Of a stretch of 64,000 bases of DNA, positions 1-12,100 are shown piece by piece. The stretch is from Cavia porcellus (taxonomy: Eukaryota; Chordata; Mammalia; Rodentia; Caviidae). The stretch is from positions 301,116 through 365,115 of the forward strand of contig NW_026947687.1 in the NCBI RefSeq assembly GCF_034190915.1, in the 5' to 3' direction. Position 1 is the stretch's first letter. Each line of letters starts with the position of its first letter. Under the pieces are notes generated by a model. That model was not told the DNA's origin. It saw only the letters and a program-made list of their open reading frames with translations, and made no database searches. Both the position numbers and the translations under genes were made by a program.

Positions 1-52
1 AATCTAATGTAACACACACCCATACAATGCGCACCACCCCGTGATGTTTTTC

Positions 53-68
53 TCACTCCTACTAGTGA
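53..68. repeat. Inverted repeat at monomer junction (TCACT-6-AGTGA)
   Basis: TCACT (53-57) and AGTGA (64-68) are perfect reverse complements separated by CCTACT, and ACTAGT at 61-66 is a separate 6-bp palindrome. The unit recurs in nearly every monomer and spans the boundary between neighbours. The arms stay intact in most variant monomers while the spacer changes: GCTACT, GCTAAT, CATACT, TCTACT, CCTAGT, GCTAGT. Exceptions exist, such as ACGCC near 37425 and CTGACTCC near 2257. A 5-bp stem is short, so a structural role is only an inference. ACTAGT supplies a once-per-monomer landmark. Confidence 0.7.
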
Positions 69-134
69 ATGTAATGTAACACACACCCATACAATGCGCA
101 CCACCCCGTGATGTTTTTCTCACTCCTACTAGTG
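68..134 (+). repeat. Representative canonical monomer (67 bp)
   Basis: This copy matches the consensus as I read it. Order of parts: head with a doubled pentamer AATGTAATGT then AACACACACC; middle CATACAATGCGCACC with one CpG inside the palindrome TGCGCA; C4 run CCCCGTG with a second CpG; GATG followed by T5; and the tail CTCACTCCTACTAGTG. Base count is 19 A, 18 T, 9 G, 21 C. The plus strand is therefore C-rich and G-poor. The main class-defining positions are the fourth base of the head (AATG or AATC), AACACAC versus AACGCAC, CATACAATG versus CATAAAATG, GATGTTTTTC versus GATGTTTCTC or GATAATTTTC, and the six bases between TCACT and AGTGA. Confidence 0.95.
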
Positions 135-1405
135 AATGTAATGTAACACACACCCATACAATGCGCACCACCCCGTGATGTTTTTCTCACTCCTACTAGT
201 GAATGTAATGTAACACACACCAATAAAATGCGCACCACCCCGTGATGTTTTTCTCACTCCTACTAGTGAATGCAATGTAACACACACCCGTACAATGCGC
301 ACAACCCCGTGATGTTTTTTCACTCCTACTAGTGAATCTAATGTAACACACACCCATACAATGCGCACCACCCCGTGATGTTTTTCTCACTGCTACTAGT
401 GAATGTAATGTAACACACACCCATACAATGCGCACCACCACGTGATGTTTTTCTCACTCCTACTAGTGAATCTAATGTAACCCACACCCATACAATGCGC
501 ACCACCCCGTGATGTTTCTCTCACTCCTACTAGTGAATCTAATGTAACACACACCCATACAATGCGCACCACCCCGTGATGTTTCTCTCACTCCTACTAG
601 TGAATCTAATGTAACACACACCCATACAATGCGCGCCACATCGTGATAATTTTCTCACTCCTACTAGTGAATGTAATTTAACACGCACCCATACAATGCG
701 CACCACCCCGTGATAATTTTCTCACTCCTACTAGTGAATGTAAGATGACACACACCCATACAATGCGCACCACCCCGTGATGTTTTTCTCACTCCTACTA
801 GTGAATGTAATGTAACACACACCCATACAATGCGCACCACCCCGTGATGTTTTTCTCACTCCTACTAGTGAATGTAATGTAACACACACCCATACAATGC
901 GCACCACCCCATGATGTTTTTCTCACTCCTACTAGTGAATGTAATGTAACACACACCCATACAATGCGCACCACCCCGTGATGTTTTTCTCACTCCTACT
1001 AGTGAATGTAATGTAACACACACCCATACAATGCGCACCACCCCGTGATGTTTTTCTCACTCCTACTAGTGAATGTAATGTAACACACACCCATACAATG
1101 CGCACCACCCCGTGATGTTTTTCTCACTCCTACTAGTGAATGTAATGCAACACACACCCATACAATGCGCACCACCCCGTGATGTTTTTCTCACTCCTAC
1201 TAGTGAATGTAATGTAACACACACCCATACAATGCGCACCACCCCGTGATGTTTTTCTCACTCCTACTAGTGAATGCAATGTAACACACACCCATACAAT
1301 GCGCATAACCCCGTGATGTTTTTTCACTCCTACTAGTGAATGTAATGTAACACACACCCATACAATGCTCACCACCCCGTGATGTTTTTCTCACTCCTAC
1401 TAGTG

Positions 1406-1470
1406 AATGTAATGTAACACACCCATACAATGCGCACCACCCCCTGATGTTTTTCTCACTCCTACTAGTG
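1406..1470. repeat. 65-bp landmark monomer (first of about 22)
   Basis: This monomer lacks one CA of the AACACACACC run, giving AACACACCC, and has CCCCCTGATG in place of CCCCGTGATG. The linked variants make it a good landmark. Other clean copies start at 16913, 17581, 19920, 23065, 25270, 28147, 29684, 33028, 35098, 37772, 43206, 47672, 49411, 52154, 54026, 57505, 59647, 60717 and 61854. Degraded copies lie near 40492 and 45330. It is regularly preceded by a monomer with GCGTACC and one with GCTCACC, and followed by AACGCAC monomers. That fixed order is part of the evidence for a higher-order repeat. Confidence 0.9.
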
Positions 1471-1938
1471 AATGTAATGTAACGCACACCCATACAATGC
1501 GCACCACCCCGTGATGTTTTCTCACTGCTAATAGTGAATGTAATGTAACGCACACCCATACAATGCGCACCACCCCGTGATGTTTTTCCCACTACTACTA
1601 GTGAATGTAATGTAACGCACACCCATACAATGCGCACCACCCCGTGATGTTTCTCTCACTCCTACTAGTGAATGTAATGTAACGCACACCCATACAATGC
1701 GCACCACCCCGTGATGTTTTTCTCACTCCTACTAGTGAATGTAATGTAACACACACCCATACAATGCGCACCACCCCGTGATGTTTTTCTCACTCCTACT
1801 AGTGAATGTAATGCAACACACACCCATACAATGCGCACCACCCCGTGATGTTTTTCTCACTCCTACTAGTGAATGTAATGTAACACACACCCATAAAATG
1901 CGCACCACCCCGTGATGTTTTTCTCACTCCTACTAGTG

Positions 1939-2005
1939 AATGCAATGTAACACACACCCATACAATGCGCATAACCCCGTGATGTTTCTCTCACTCCTAC
2001 TAGTG
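1939..2005. repeat. Recombinant monomer
   Basis: The head (AATGCAATG) and middle (GCGCATAACC) are those of the 66-bp class, which elsewhere ends in GATGTTTTTTCAC. Here the tail is GATGTTTCTCTCAC, typical of the AACGCAC class, and the length is 67 bp. The switch lies between the GCGCATAACC block and the T tract. This looks like a crossover or conversion inside a monomer, directly before the triplicated monomers. Confidence 0.6.
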
Positions 2006-2206
2006 AATGTAATGTAACGCACACCCATAAAATGCGCACCACCCCGTGATGTTTCTCTCACTCCTACTAGTGAATGTAATGTAACGCACACCCATAAAAT
2101 GCGCACCACCCCGTGATGTTTCTCTCACTCCTACTAGTGAATGTAATGTAACGCACACCCATAAAATGCGCACCACCCCGTGATGTTTCTCTCACTCCTA
2201 CTAGTG
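2006..2206. repeat. Local triplication of one variant monomer
   Basis: Three consecutive 67-bp monomers (2006-2072, 2073-2139, 2140-2206) are identical and carry the same linked variants: AACGCAC, CATAAAATG and GATGTTTCTCTC. In most other HOR copies this class occurs once and is followed by an AATCTAATG monomer. The most likely reading is a recent local expansion by slippage or unequal exchange. The preceding monomer (1939-2005) has the head of another class joined to the TTTCTCTC tail, as expected if an exchange ended inside it. Confidence 0.75.
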
Positions 2207-3344
2207 AATCTAATGTAACACACACCCATACAATGCGCACCACCCCGTGATGTTTCTCTGACTCCTACTAGTGAATCTAATGTAACACACACCCATACAA
2301 TGCGCACCACCCCGTGATAATTTTCTCACTCCTACTAGTGAATGTAATGTAACACGCACCCATACAATGCGCACAACCCCGTGATAATTTTCTCACTCCT
2401 ACTAGTGAATGTAATGTAACACACACCCATACAATGCGCACCACCCCGTGATGTTTTTCTCACTCCTACTAGTGAATGTAATGTAACACACACCCATACA
2501 ATGCGCACCACCCCGTGATGTTTTTCTCACTCATACTAGTGAATCTAATGTAACACACACCCATACAATGCGCACCACCCCGTGATGTTTTTCTCACTCC
2601 TACTAGTGAATGTAATGTAACACACACCCATACAATGCGCACCACCCCGTGATGTTTTTCTCACTCCTACTAGTGAATGTAATGTAACACACACCCATAC
2701 AATGCGCACCACCCCGTGATGTTTTTCTCACTCCTACTAGTGAATGTAATGTAACACACACCAATAAAATGCGCACCACCCCGTGATGTTTTTCTCACTC
2801 CTACTAGTGAATGCAATGTAACACACACCCGTACAATGCGCACAACCCCGTGATGTTTTTTCACTCCTACTAGTGAATCTAATGTAACACACACCCATAC
2901 AATGCGCACCACCCCGTGATGTATTTCTCACTGCTACTAGTGAATGTAATGTAACACACACCCATACAATGCGCACCACCACGTGATGTTTTTCTCACTC
3001 CTACTAGTGAATCTAATGTAACCCACACCCATACAATGCGCACCACCCCGTGATGTTTTTCTCACTCCTACTAGTGAATCTAATGTAACACACACCCATA
3101 CAATGCGCACCACCCCGTGATGTTTTTCTCACTCCTACTAGTGAATGTAATGTAACACACACCCATACAATGCGCACCACCCCGTGATGTTTTTCTCACT
3201 CCTACTAGTGAATGTAATGTAACACACACCCATACAATGCGTACCACCCCGTGATATTTTTCTCACTCCTACTAGTGAATGTAATGTAACACACACCCAT
3301 ACAATGCTCACCACCCCGTGATGTTTTTCTCACTCCTACTAGTG

Positions 3345-3405
3345 AATGTAATGTAACACACCCATACAATGCGCACCACCCCTGTTTTTCTCACTCCTAC
3401 TAGTG
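3345..3405. repeat. 61-bp landmark monomer (four copies, left part only)
   Basis: This has the same CA deletion as the 65-bp monomer plus a further 4-bp loss around CCCCGTGATG, leaving CCACCCCTGTTTTTC, for 61 bp in total. Identical copies are at 6285-6345, 9961-10021 and 12901-12961 and nowhere else that I can see. The spacings are 2,940, 3,676 and 2,940 bp. It occupies the slot that the 65-bp monomer holds elsewhere (after the GCTCACC monomer), so it is best read as a derivative that arose once and was copied with the surrounding blocks. Confidence 0.9.
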
Positions 3406-4677
3406 AATATAATGTAACGCACACCCATACAATGCGCACCACCCCGTGATGTTTTTCTCACTGCTAATAGTGAATGTAATGTAACGCACACCCATACAAT
3501 GCGCACCACCCCGTGATGTTTTTCTCACTCCTACTAGTGAATGTAATGTAACGCACACCCATACAATGCGCACCACCCCGTGATGTTTCTCTCACTCCTA
3601 CTAGTGAATGTAATGTAACGCACACCCATAAAATGCGCACCACCCCGTGATGTTTCTCTCACTCCTACTAGTGAATCTAATGTAACACACACCCATACAA
3701 TGCGCACCACCCCGTGATGTTTCTCTCACTCCTACTAGTGAATCTAATGTAACACACACCCATACAATGCGCACCACCCCGTGATAATTTTCTCACTCCT
3801 ACTAGTGAATGTAATGTAACACGCACCCATACAATGCGCGCCACCCCGTGATAATTTTCTCACTCCTACTAGTGAATGTAATGTAACACACACCCATACA
3901 ATGCGCACCACCCCGTGATGTTTTTCTCACTCCTACTAGTGAATGTAATGTAACACACACCCATACAATGCGCACCACCCCGTGATGTTTTTCTCACTCC
4001 TACTAGTGAATGTAATGTAACACACACCCATACAATGCGCACCACCCCGTGATGTTTTTCTCACTCCTACTAGTGAATGTAATGTAACACACACCCATAC
4101 AATGCGCACCACCCCGTGATGTTTTTCTCACTCCTACTAGTGAATATAATGTAACGCACGCCCATACAATGCGCACCACCCCGTGATGTTTCTCTCACTC
4201 CTACTAGTGAATGTAATGTAACGCACACCCATAAAATGCGCACCACCCGTGATGTTTCTCTCACTCCTACTAGTGAATGTAATGTAACACACACCCATAC
4301 AATGCGCACCATCCCGTGATGTTTCTCTCACTCCTACTAGTGAATCTAATGTAACACACACCCATACAATGCGCACCACCCCGTGATAATTTTCTCACTC
4401 CTACTAGTGAATGTAATGTAACACGCACCCATACAATGCGCACCACCCCGTGATGATTTTCTCACTCCTACTAATGAATGTAATGTAACACACACCCATA
4501 CAATGCGCACCACCCCGTGATGTTTTTCTCACTCCTACTAGTGAATGTAATGTAACACACACCCATACAATGCGCACCACCCCGTGATGTTTTTCTCACT
4601 CCTACTAGTGAATGTAATGTAACACACACCCATACAATGCGCACCACCCCGTGATGTTTTTCTCACTCCTACTAGTG

Positions 4678-4878
4678 AATGTAGTGTAACACACAACCAT
4701 ACAATGCGCACCACCCCGTGATGTTTTTCTCACTGCTAGTAGTGAATGTAGTGTAACACACACCCATACAATGCGCACCACCCCGTGATGTTTTTCTCAC
4801 TCCTAGTAGTGAATGTAGTGTAACACACACCCATACAATGCGCACCACCCTGTGATGTTTTTCTCACTCCTACTAGTG
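4678..4878. repeat. GTAGTG monomer group (recurring HOR element)
   Basis: Three neighbouring monomers have AATGTAGTG instead of AATGTAATG, the first also AACACACAACC, and the monomer tails between them have GCTAGTAG or CCTAGTAG instead of CCTACTAG. The same three-monomer group recurs near 7551, 11295, 14170, 14970, 20658, 26008, 30418, 35830, 38573, 41284 and 50215. A shorter two-monomer form precedes the marker monomers (for example near 15711, 21403, 26753). The AAGGTAACGCAC monomer follows downstream in each case. Confidence 0.8.
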
Positions 4879-5444
4879 AATGTAATGTAACACACACCCA
4901 TACAATGCGCACCACCCCGTGATGTTTTTCTCACTCCTACTAGTGAATGTAAGGTAACGCACACGCATACAATGCGCACCACCCCGTGATGTTTCTCTCA
5001 CTCCTACTAGTGAATGTAATGTAACGCACACCCATACAATGCGCACCACCCCGTGATGTTTCTCTCACTCCTACTAGTGAATGTAATGTAACGCACACCC
5101 ATAAAATGCGCACCACCCCGTGATGTTTCTCTCACTCCTACTAGTGAATCTAATGTAACACACACCCATACAATGCGCACCACCCCGTGATGTTTCTCTC
5201 ACTCCTACTAGTGAATGTAATGTAACACACACCCATACAATGCGCACCACCCCGTGATAATTTCCTCACTCCTACTAGTGAATGTAATGTAACACGCACC
5301 CATACAATGCGCACCACCACGTGATAATTTTCTCACTCCTACTAGTGAATGTAATGTAACACACACCCATACAATGCGCACCACCCCGTGATGTTTTTCT
5401 CACTCCTACTAGTGAATGTAATGTAACACACACCCATACAATGC

Positions 5445-7982
5445 GCACCACCCCGTGATGTTTTTCTCACTCATACTAGTGAATCTAATGTAACACACAC
5501 CCATACAATGCGCACCACCCCGTGATGTTTTTCTCACTCCTACTAGTGAATGTAATGTAACACACACCCATACAATGCGCACCACCCCGTGATGTTTTTC
5601 TCACTCCTACTAGTGAATGTAATGTAACACACACCCATACAATGCGCACCACCCCGTGATGTTTTTCTCACTCCTACTAGTGAATGTAATGTAACACACA
5701 CCAATAAAATGCGCACCACCCCGTGATGTTTTTCTCACTCCTACTAGTGAATGCAATGTAACACACACCCGTACAATGCGCACAACCCCGTGATGTTTTT
5801 TCACTCCTACTAGTGAATCTAATGTAACACACACCCATACAATGCGCACCACCCCGTGATGTTTTTCTCACTGCTACTAGTGAATGTAATGTAACACACA
5901 CCCATACAATGCGCACCACCACGTGATGTTTTTCTCACTCCTACTAGTGAATCTAATGTAACCCACACCCATACAATGCGCACCACCCCGTGATGTTTTT
6001 CTCACTCCTACTAGTGAATATAATGTAACACACACCCATACAATGCGCACCACCCCGTGATGTTTTTCTCACTTCTACTAGTGAATGTAATGTAACACAC
6101 ACCCATACAATGCGCACCACCCCGTGATGTTTTTCTCACTCCTACTAGTGAATGTAATGTAACACACACCCATACAATGCGTACCACCCCGTGATGTTTT
6201 TCTCACTCCTACTAGTGAATGTAATGTAACACACACCCATACAATGCTCACCACCCCGTGATGTTTTTCTCACTCCTACTAGTGAATGTAATGTAACACA
6301 CCCATACAATGCGCACCACCCCTGTTTTTCTCACTCCTACTAGTGAATATAATGTAACGCACACCCATACAATGCGCACCACCCCGTGATGTTTTTCTCA
6401 CTGCTAATAGTGAATGTAATGTAACGCACACCCATACAATGCGCACCACCCCGTGATGTTTTTCTCACTCCTACTAGTGAATGTAATGTAACGCACACCC
6501 ATACAATGCGCACCACCCCGTGATGTTTCTCTCACTCCTACTAGTGAATGTAATGTAACGCACACCCATAAAATGCGCACCACCCCGTGATGTTTCTCTC
6601 ACTCCTACTAGTGAATCTAATGTAACACACACCCATACAATGCGCACCACCCCGTGATGTTTCTCTCACTCCTACTAGTGAATCTAATGTAACACACACC
6701 CATACAATGCGCACCACCCCGTGATAATTTTCTCACTCCTACTAGTGAATGTAATGTAACACACACCCATACAATGCGCACCACCCCGTGATGTTTTTCT
6801 CACTCCTACTAGTGAATGTAATGTAACACACACCCATACAATGCGCACCACCCCGTGATGTTTTTCTCACTCCTACTAGTGAATGTAATGTAACACACAC
6901 CCATACAATGCGCACCACCCCGTGATGTTTTTCTCACTCCTACTAGTGAATGTAATGTAACACACACCCATACTATGCGCACCACCCCGTGATGTTTTTC
7001 TCACTCCTACTAGTGAATATAATGTAACGCACGCCCATACAATGCGCACCACCCCGTGATGTTTCTCTCACTCCTACTAGTGAATGTAATGTAACGCACA
7101 CCCATAAAATGCGCACAACCCGTGATGTTTCTCTCACTCCTACTAGTGAATCTAATGTAACACACACCCATACAATGCGCACCATCCCGTGATGTTTCTC
7201 TCACTCCTACTAGTGAATCTAATGTAACACACACCCATACAATGCGCACCCCCCCGTGATAATTTTCTCACTCCTACTAGTGAATGTAATGTAACACGCA
7301 CCCATACAATGCGCACCACCCCGTGATGATTTTCTCACTCCTACTAGTGAATGTAATGTAACACACACCCATACAATGCGCACCACCCCGTGATGTTTTT
7401 CTCACTCCTACTAGTGAATCTAATGTAACACACACCCATACAATGCGCACCACCCCGTGATGTTTTTCTCACTCCTACTAGTGAATGTAATGTAACACAC
7501 ACCCATACAATGCGCACCACCCCGTGATGTTTTTCTCACTCCTACTAGAGAATGTAGTGTAACACACAACCATACAATGCGCACCACCCCGTGATGTTTT
7601 TCTCACTGCTAGTAGTGAATGTAGTGTAACACACACCCATACAATGCGCACCACCCCGTGATGTTTTTCTCACTCCTAGTAGTGAATGTAGTGTAACACA
7701 CACCCATACAATGCGCACCACCCCGTGATGTTTTTCTCACTCCTACTAGTGAATGTAAGGTAACGCACACCCATACAATGCGCACCACCCCGTGATGTTT
7801 CTCTCACTCCTACTAGTGAATGTAATGTAACGCACAACCATACAATGCGCACCACCCCGTGATGTTTCTCTCACTCCCACTAGTGAATGTAATGTAACGC
7901 ACACCCATAAAATGCGCACCACCCCGTGATGTTTCTCTCACTCCTACCAGTGAATCTAATGTAACGCACACCCATACAATGC
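5445..7982. repeat. Sub-block b, two monomers shorter than a
   Basis: Same monomer order as sub-block a, but the offset drops from 2,940 to 2,873 bp between about 6721 and 7010 and again to 2,806 bp before 7752. Each step is 67 bp, meaning two separate one-monomer losses here or gains in a. The first step removes the AACACGCACCC monomer that follows GATAATTTTC in sub-block a. The divergence between a and b is greater than that between the two 6.6-kb copies, so the a/b duplication is the older event. Confidence 0.75.
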
Positions 7983-9120
7983 GCACCACCCCGTGATGTT
8001 TTTCCCACTCCTACTAGTGAATGTAATGTAACGCACACCCATACAATGCGCACCACCCCGTGATGTTTCTCTCACTCCTACTAGTGAATGTAATGTAACG
8101 CACACCCATAAAATGCGCACCACCCCGTGATGTTTCTCTCACTCCTACTAGTGAATCTAATGTAACACACACCCATACAATGCGCACCACCCCGTGATGT
8201 TTCTCTCACTCCTACTAATGAATCTAATGTAACACACACCCATACAATGCGCACCACCCCGTGATAATTTTCTCACTCCTACTAGTGAATGTAATGTAAC
8301 ACGCACCCATACAATGCGCACCACCCCGTGATAATTTTCTCACTCCTACTAGTGAATGTAATGTAACACACACCCATACAATGCGCACCACCCCGTGATG
8401 TTTTTCTCACTCCTACTAGTGAATGTAATGTAACACACACCCATACAATGCGCACCACCCCGTGATGTTTTTCTCACTCCTACTAGTGAATGTAATGTAA
8501 CACACACCCATACAATGCGCACCACCCCATGATGTTTTTCTCACTCCTACTAGTGAATGTAATGTAACACACACCCATACAATGCGCACCACCCCGTGAT
8601 GTTTTTCTCACTCCTACTAGTGAATGTAATGCAACACACACCCATACAATGCGCACCACCCCGTGATGTTTTTCTCACTCCTACTAGTGAATGTAATGTA
8701 ACACACACCCATAAAATGCGCACCACCCCGTGATGTTTTTCTCACTCCTACTAGTGAATGCAATGTAACACACACCCATACAATGCGCATAACCCCGTGA
8801 TGTTTTTTCACTCCTACTAGTGAATCTAATGTAACACACACCCATACAATGCGCACCACCCCGTGATGTTTTTCTCACTGCTACTAGTGAATGTAATGTA
8901 ACACACACCCATACAATGCGCACCACCCCGTGATGTTTTTCTCACTCCTACTAGTGAATCTAATGTAACACACACCCATACAATGCGCACCACCCCGTGA
9001 TGTTTTTCTCACTCCTACTAGTGAATCTAATGTAACACACACCCATACAATGCGCACCACCCCGTGATGTTTTTCTCACTCCTACTAGTGAATCTAATGT
9101 AACACACACCCATACAATGT
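7983..9120. repeat. Linking monomers between the two 5.48-kb copies
   Basis: About 17 monomers that complete the 99-monomer period. They include a TTTTTCCCAC monomer near 8004, an AATGCAATG/GCGCATAACC 66-bp monomer (about 8757-8824), and several AATCTAATG monomers. The part from 8617 to 8926 resembles 48468-48777 and 63585-63894. No unique sequence is present. Confidence 0.75.
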
Positions 9121-12100
9121 GCACCACCCCGTGATGTTTTTCTCACTCATACTAGTGAATCTAATGTAACACACACCCATACAATGCGCACCACCCCGTG
9201 ATGTTTTTCTCACTCCTACTAGTGAATGTAATGTAACACACACCCATACAATGCGCACCACCCCGTGATGTTTTTCTCACTCCTACTAGTGAATGTAATG
9301 TAACACACACCCATACAATGCGCACCACCCCGTGATGTTTTTCTCACTCCTACTAGTGAATGTAATGTAACACACACCAATAAAATGCGCACCACCCCGT
9401 GATGTTTTTCTCACTCCTACTAGTGAATGCAATGTAACACACACCCGTACAATGCGCACAACCCCGTGATGTTTTTTCACTCCTACTAGTGAATCTAATG
9501 TAACACACACCCATACAATGCGCACCACCCCGTGATGTTTTTCTCACTGCTACTAGTGAATGTAATGTAACACACACCCATACAATGCGCACCACCACGT
9601 GATGTTTTTCTCACTCCTACTAGTGAATCTAATGTAACCCACACCCATACAATGCGCACCACCCCGTGATGTTTTTCTCACTCCTACTAGTGAATCTAAT
9701 GTAACACACACCCATACAATGCGCACCACCCCGTGATGTTTTTCTCACTCCTACTAGTGAATGTAATGTAACACACACCCATACAATGCGCACCACCCCG
9801 TGATGTTTTTCTCACTCCTACTAGTGAATGTAATGTAACACACACCCATACAATGCGTACCACCCCGTGATATTTTTCTCACTCCTACTAGTGAATGTAA
9901 TGTAACACACACCCATACAATGCTCACCACCCCGTGATGTTTTTCTCACTCCTACTAGTGAATGTAATGTAACACACCCATACAATGCGCACCACCCCTG
10001 TTTTTCTCACTCCTACTAGTGAATATAATGTAACACACACCCATACAATGCGCACCACCCCGTGATGTTTTTCTCACTGCTAATAGTGAATGTAATGTAA
10101 CGCACACCCATACAATGCGCACCACCCCGTGATGTTTTTCTCACTCCTACTAGTGAATGTAATGTAACGCACACCCATACAATGCGCACCACCCCGTGAT
10201 GTTTCTCTCACTCCTACTAGTGAATGTAATGTAACGCACACCCATAAAATGCGCACCACCCCGTGATGTTTCTCTCACTCCTACTAGTGAATCTAATGTA
10301 ACACACACCCATACAATGCGCACCACCCCGTGATGTTTCTCTCACTCCTACTAGTGAATCTAATGTAACACACACCCATACAATGCGCACCACCCCGTGA
10401 TAATTTTCTCACTCCTACTAGTGAATGTAATGTAACACGCACCCATACAATGCGCACCACCCCGTGATAATTTTCTCACTCCTACTAGTGAATGTAATGT
10501 AACACACACCCATACAATGCGCACCACCCCGTGATGTTTTTCTCACTCCTACTAGTGAATGTAATGTAACACACACCCATACAATGCGCACCACCCCGTG
10601 ATGTTTTTCTCACTCCTACTAGTGAATGTAATGTAACACACACCCATACAATGCGCACCACCCCGTGATGTTTTTCTCACTCCTACTAGTGAATGTAATG
10701 TAACACACACCCATACAATGCGCACCACCCCGTGATGTTTTTCTCACTCCTACTAGTGAATATAATGTAACGCACGCCCATACAATGCGCACCACCCCGT
10801 GATGTTTCTCTCACTCCTACTAGTGAATGTAATGTAACGCACACCCATAAAATGCGCACCACCCGTGATGTTTCTCTCACTCCTACTAGTGAATGTAATG
10901 TAACACACACCCATACAATGCGCACCATCCCGTGATGTTTCTCTCACTCCTACTAGTGAATCTAATGTAACACACACCCATACAATGCGCACCACCCCGT
11001 GATAATTTTCTCACTCCTACTAGTGAATGTAATGTAACACGCACCCATACAATGCGCACCACCCCGTGATGATTTTCTCACTCCTACTAATGAATGTAAT
11101 GTAACACACACCCATACAATGCGCACCACCCCGTGATGTTTTTCTCACTCCTACTAGTGAATGTAATGTAACACACACCCATACAATGCGCACCACCCCG
11201 TGATGTTTTTCTCACTCCTACTAGTGAATGTAATGTAACACACACCCATACAATGCGCACCACCCCGTGATGTTTTTCTCACTCCTACTAGTGAATGTAG
11301 TGTAACACACAACCATACAATGCGCACCACCCCGTGATGTTTTTCTCACTGCTAGTAGTGAATGTAGTGTAACACACACCCATACAATGCGCACCACCCC
11401 GTGATGTTTTTCTCACTCCTAGTAGTGAATGTAGTGTAACACACACCCATACAATGCGCACCACCCTGTGATGTTTTTCTCACTCCTACTAGTGAATGTA
11501 ATGTAACACACACCCATACAATGCGCACCACCCCGTGATGTTTTTCTCACTCCTACTAGTGAATGTAAGGTAACGCACACGCATACAATGCGCACCACCC
11601 CGTGATGTTTCTCTCACTCCTACTAGTGAATGTAATGTAACGCACACCCATACAATGCGCACCACCCCGTGATGTTTCTCTCACTCCTACTAGTGAATGT
11701 AATGTAACGCACACCCATAAAATGCGCACCACCCCGTGATGTTTCTCTCACTCCTACTAGTGAATCTAATGTAACACACACCCATACAATGCGCACCACC
11801 CCGTGATGTTTCTCTCACTCCTACTAGTGAATGTAATGTAACACACACCCATACAATGCGCACCACCCCGTGATAATTTCCTCACTCCTACTAGTGAATG
11901 TAATGTAACACGCACCCATACAATGCGCACCACCACGTGATAATTTTCTCACTCCTACTAGTGAATGTAATGTAACACACACCCATACAATGCGCACCAC
12001 CCCGTGATGTTTTTCTCACTCCTACTAGTGAATGTAATGTAACACACACCCATACAATGCGCACCACCCCGTGATGTTTTTCTCACTCATACTAGTGAAT

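Larger units (their letters stand above)
1..2504. repeat. Left segment, mixed monomer classes
   Basis: About 37 monomers. It holds two 66-bp monomers with a GCAATG head (about 270-335 and 1273-1338), a 65-bp monomer at 1406-1470, two GATAATTTTC monomers near 640-730 and again near 2320-2400, and a run of three identical AACGCAC/CATAAAATG/TTTCTCTC monomers at 2006-2206. The stretch from about 129 to at least 480 is closely similar to 2670-3020 (offset 2,541 bp), so this segment is related to the blocks that follow but is not a full copy. No gene or other element is visible. Confidence 0.8.
2505..5444. repeat. 2.94-kb sub-block a (44 monomers)
   Basis: The left half of the larger block. Landmarks here recur 2,940 bp downstream: the 66-bp CCCGTAC monomer (2829 and 5769) and the 61-bp monomer (3345 and 6285). 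The 2,940 bp equals 44 monomers less 8 bp, explained by one 61-bp and two 66-bp monomers. Near the right end it carries three GTAGTG monomers (from 4678) and an AAGGTAACGCAC monomer (4946). Confidence 0.8.
2505..7982. repeat. 5.48-kb HOR block, copy 1 (offset 6,616 bp)
   Basis: This block reappears at 9121-14598 with the same order of variant monomers and very few substitutions. Examples of differences are GATGTATTTC near 2922 versus GATGTTTTTC near 9538, AACGCAC near 3417 versus AACACAC near 10033, and GCGCGCC near 3838 versus GCGCACC near 10454. The offset of 6,616 bp is exactly 99 monomers: 6,633 less 17 bp, accounted for by two 61-bp monomers (12 bp) and five 66-bp monomers (5 bp). Similarity stops near 7983/14599, where the two copies continue with different monomers. 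Confidence 0.85.

Noticed and set aside
68..134. G-quadruplex motif on the minus strand
   Set aside because: Each monomer has only two G runs of three or more (GGGG and GGG) separated by about 15 bases, which does not meet the usual four-run, short-loop pattern.
439..444. CACGTG (E-box) in a variant monomer, also near 5320, 9599 and 17487
   Set aside because: It comes from a single C-to-A change in CCCCGTG in a few monomers and follows block duplications, so there is no sign it is maintained as a regulatory site.
3381..3390. Loss of CGTGATG-like bases as a functional deletion
   Set aside because: The 61-bp form is identical in all four copies and explained by one event plus block duplication; nothing suggests function.
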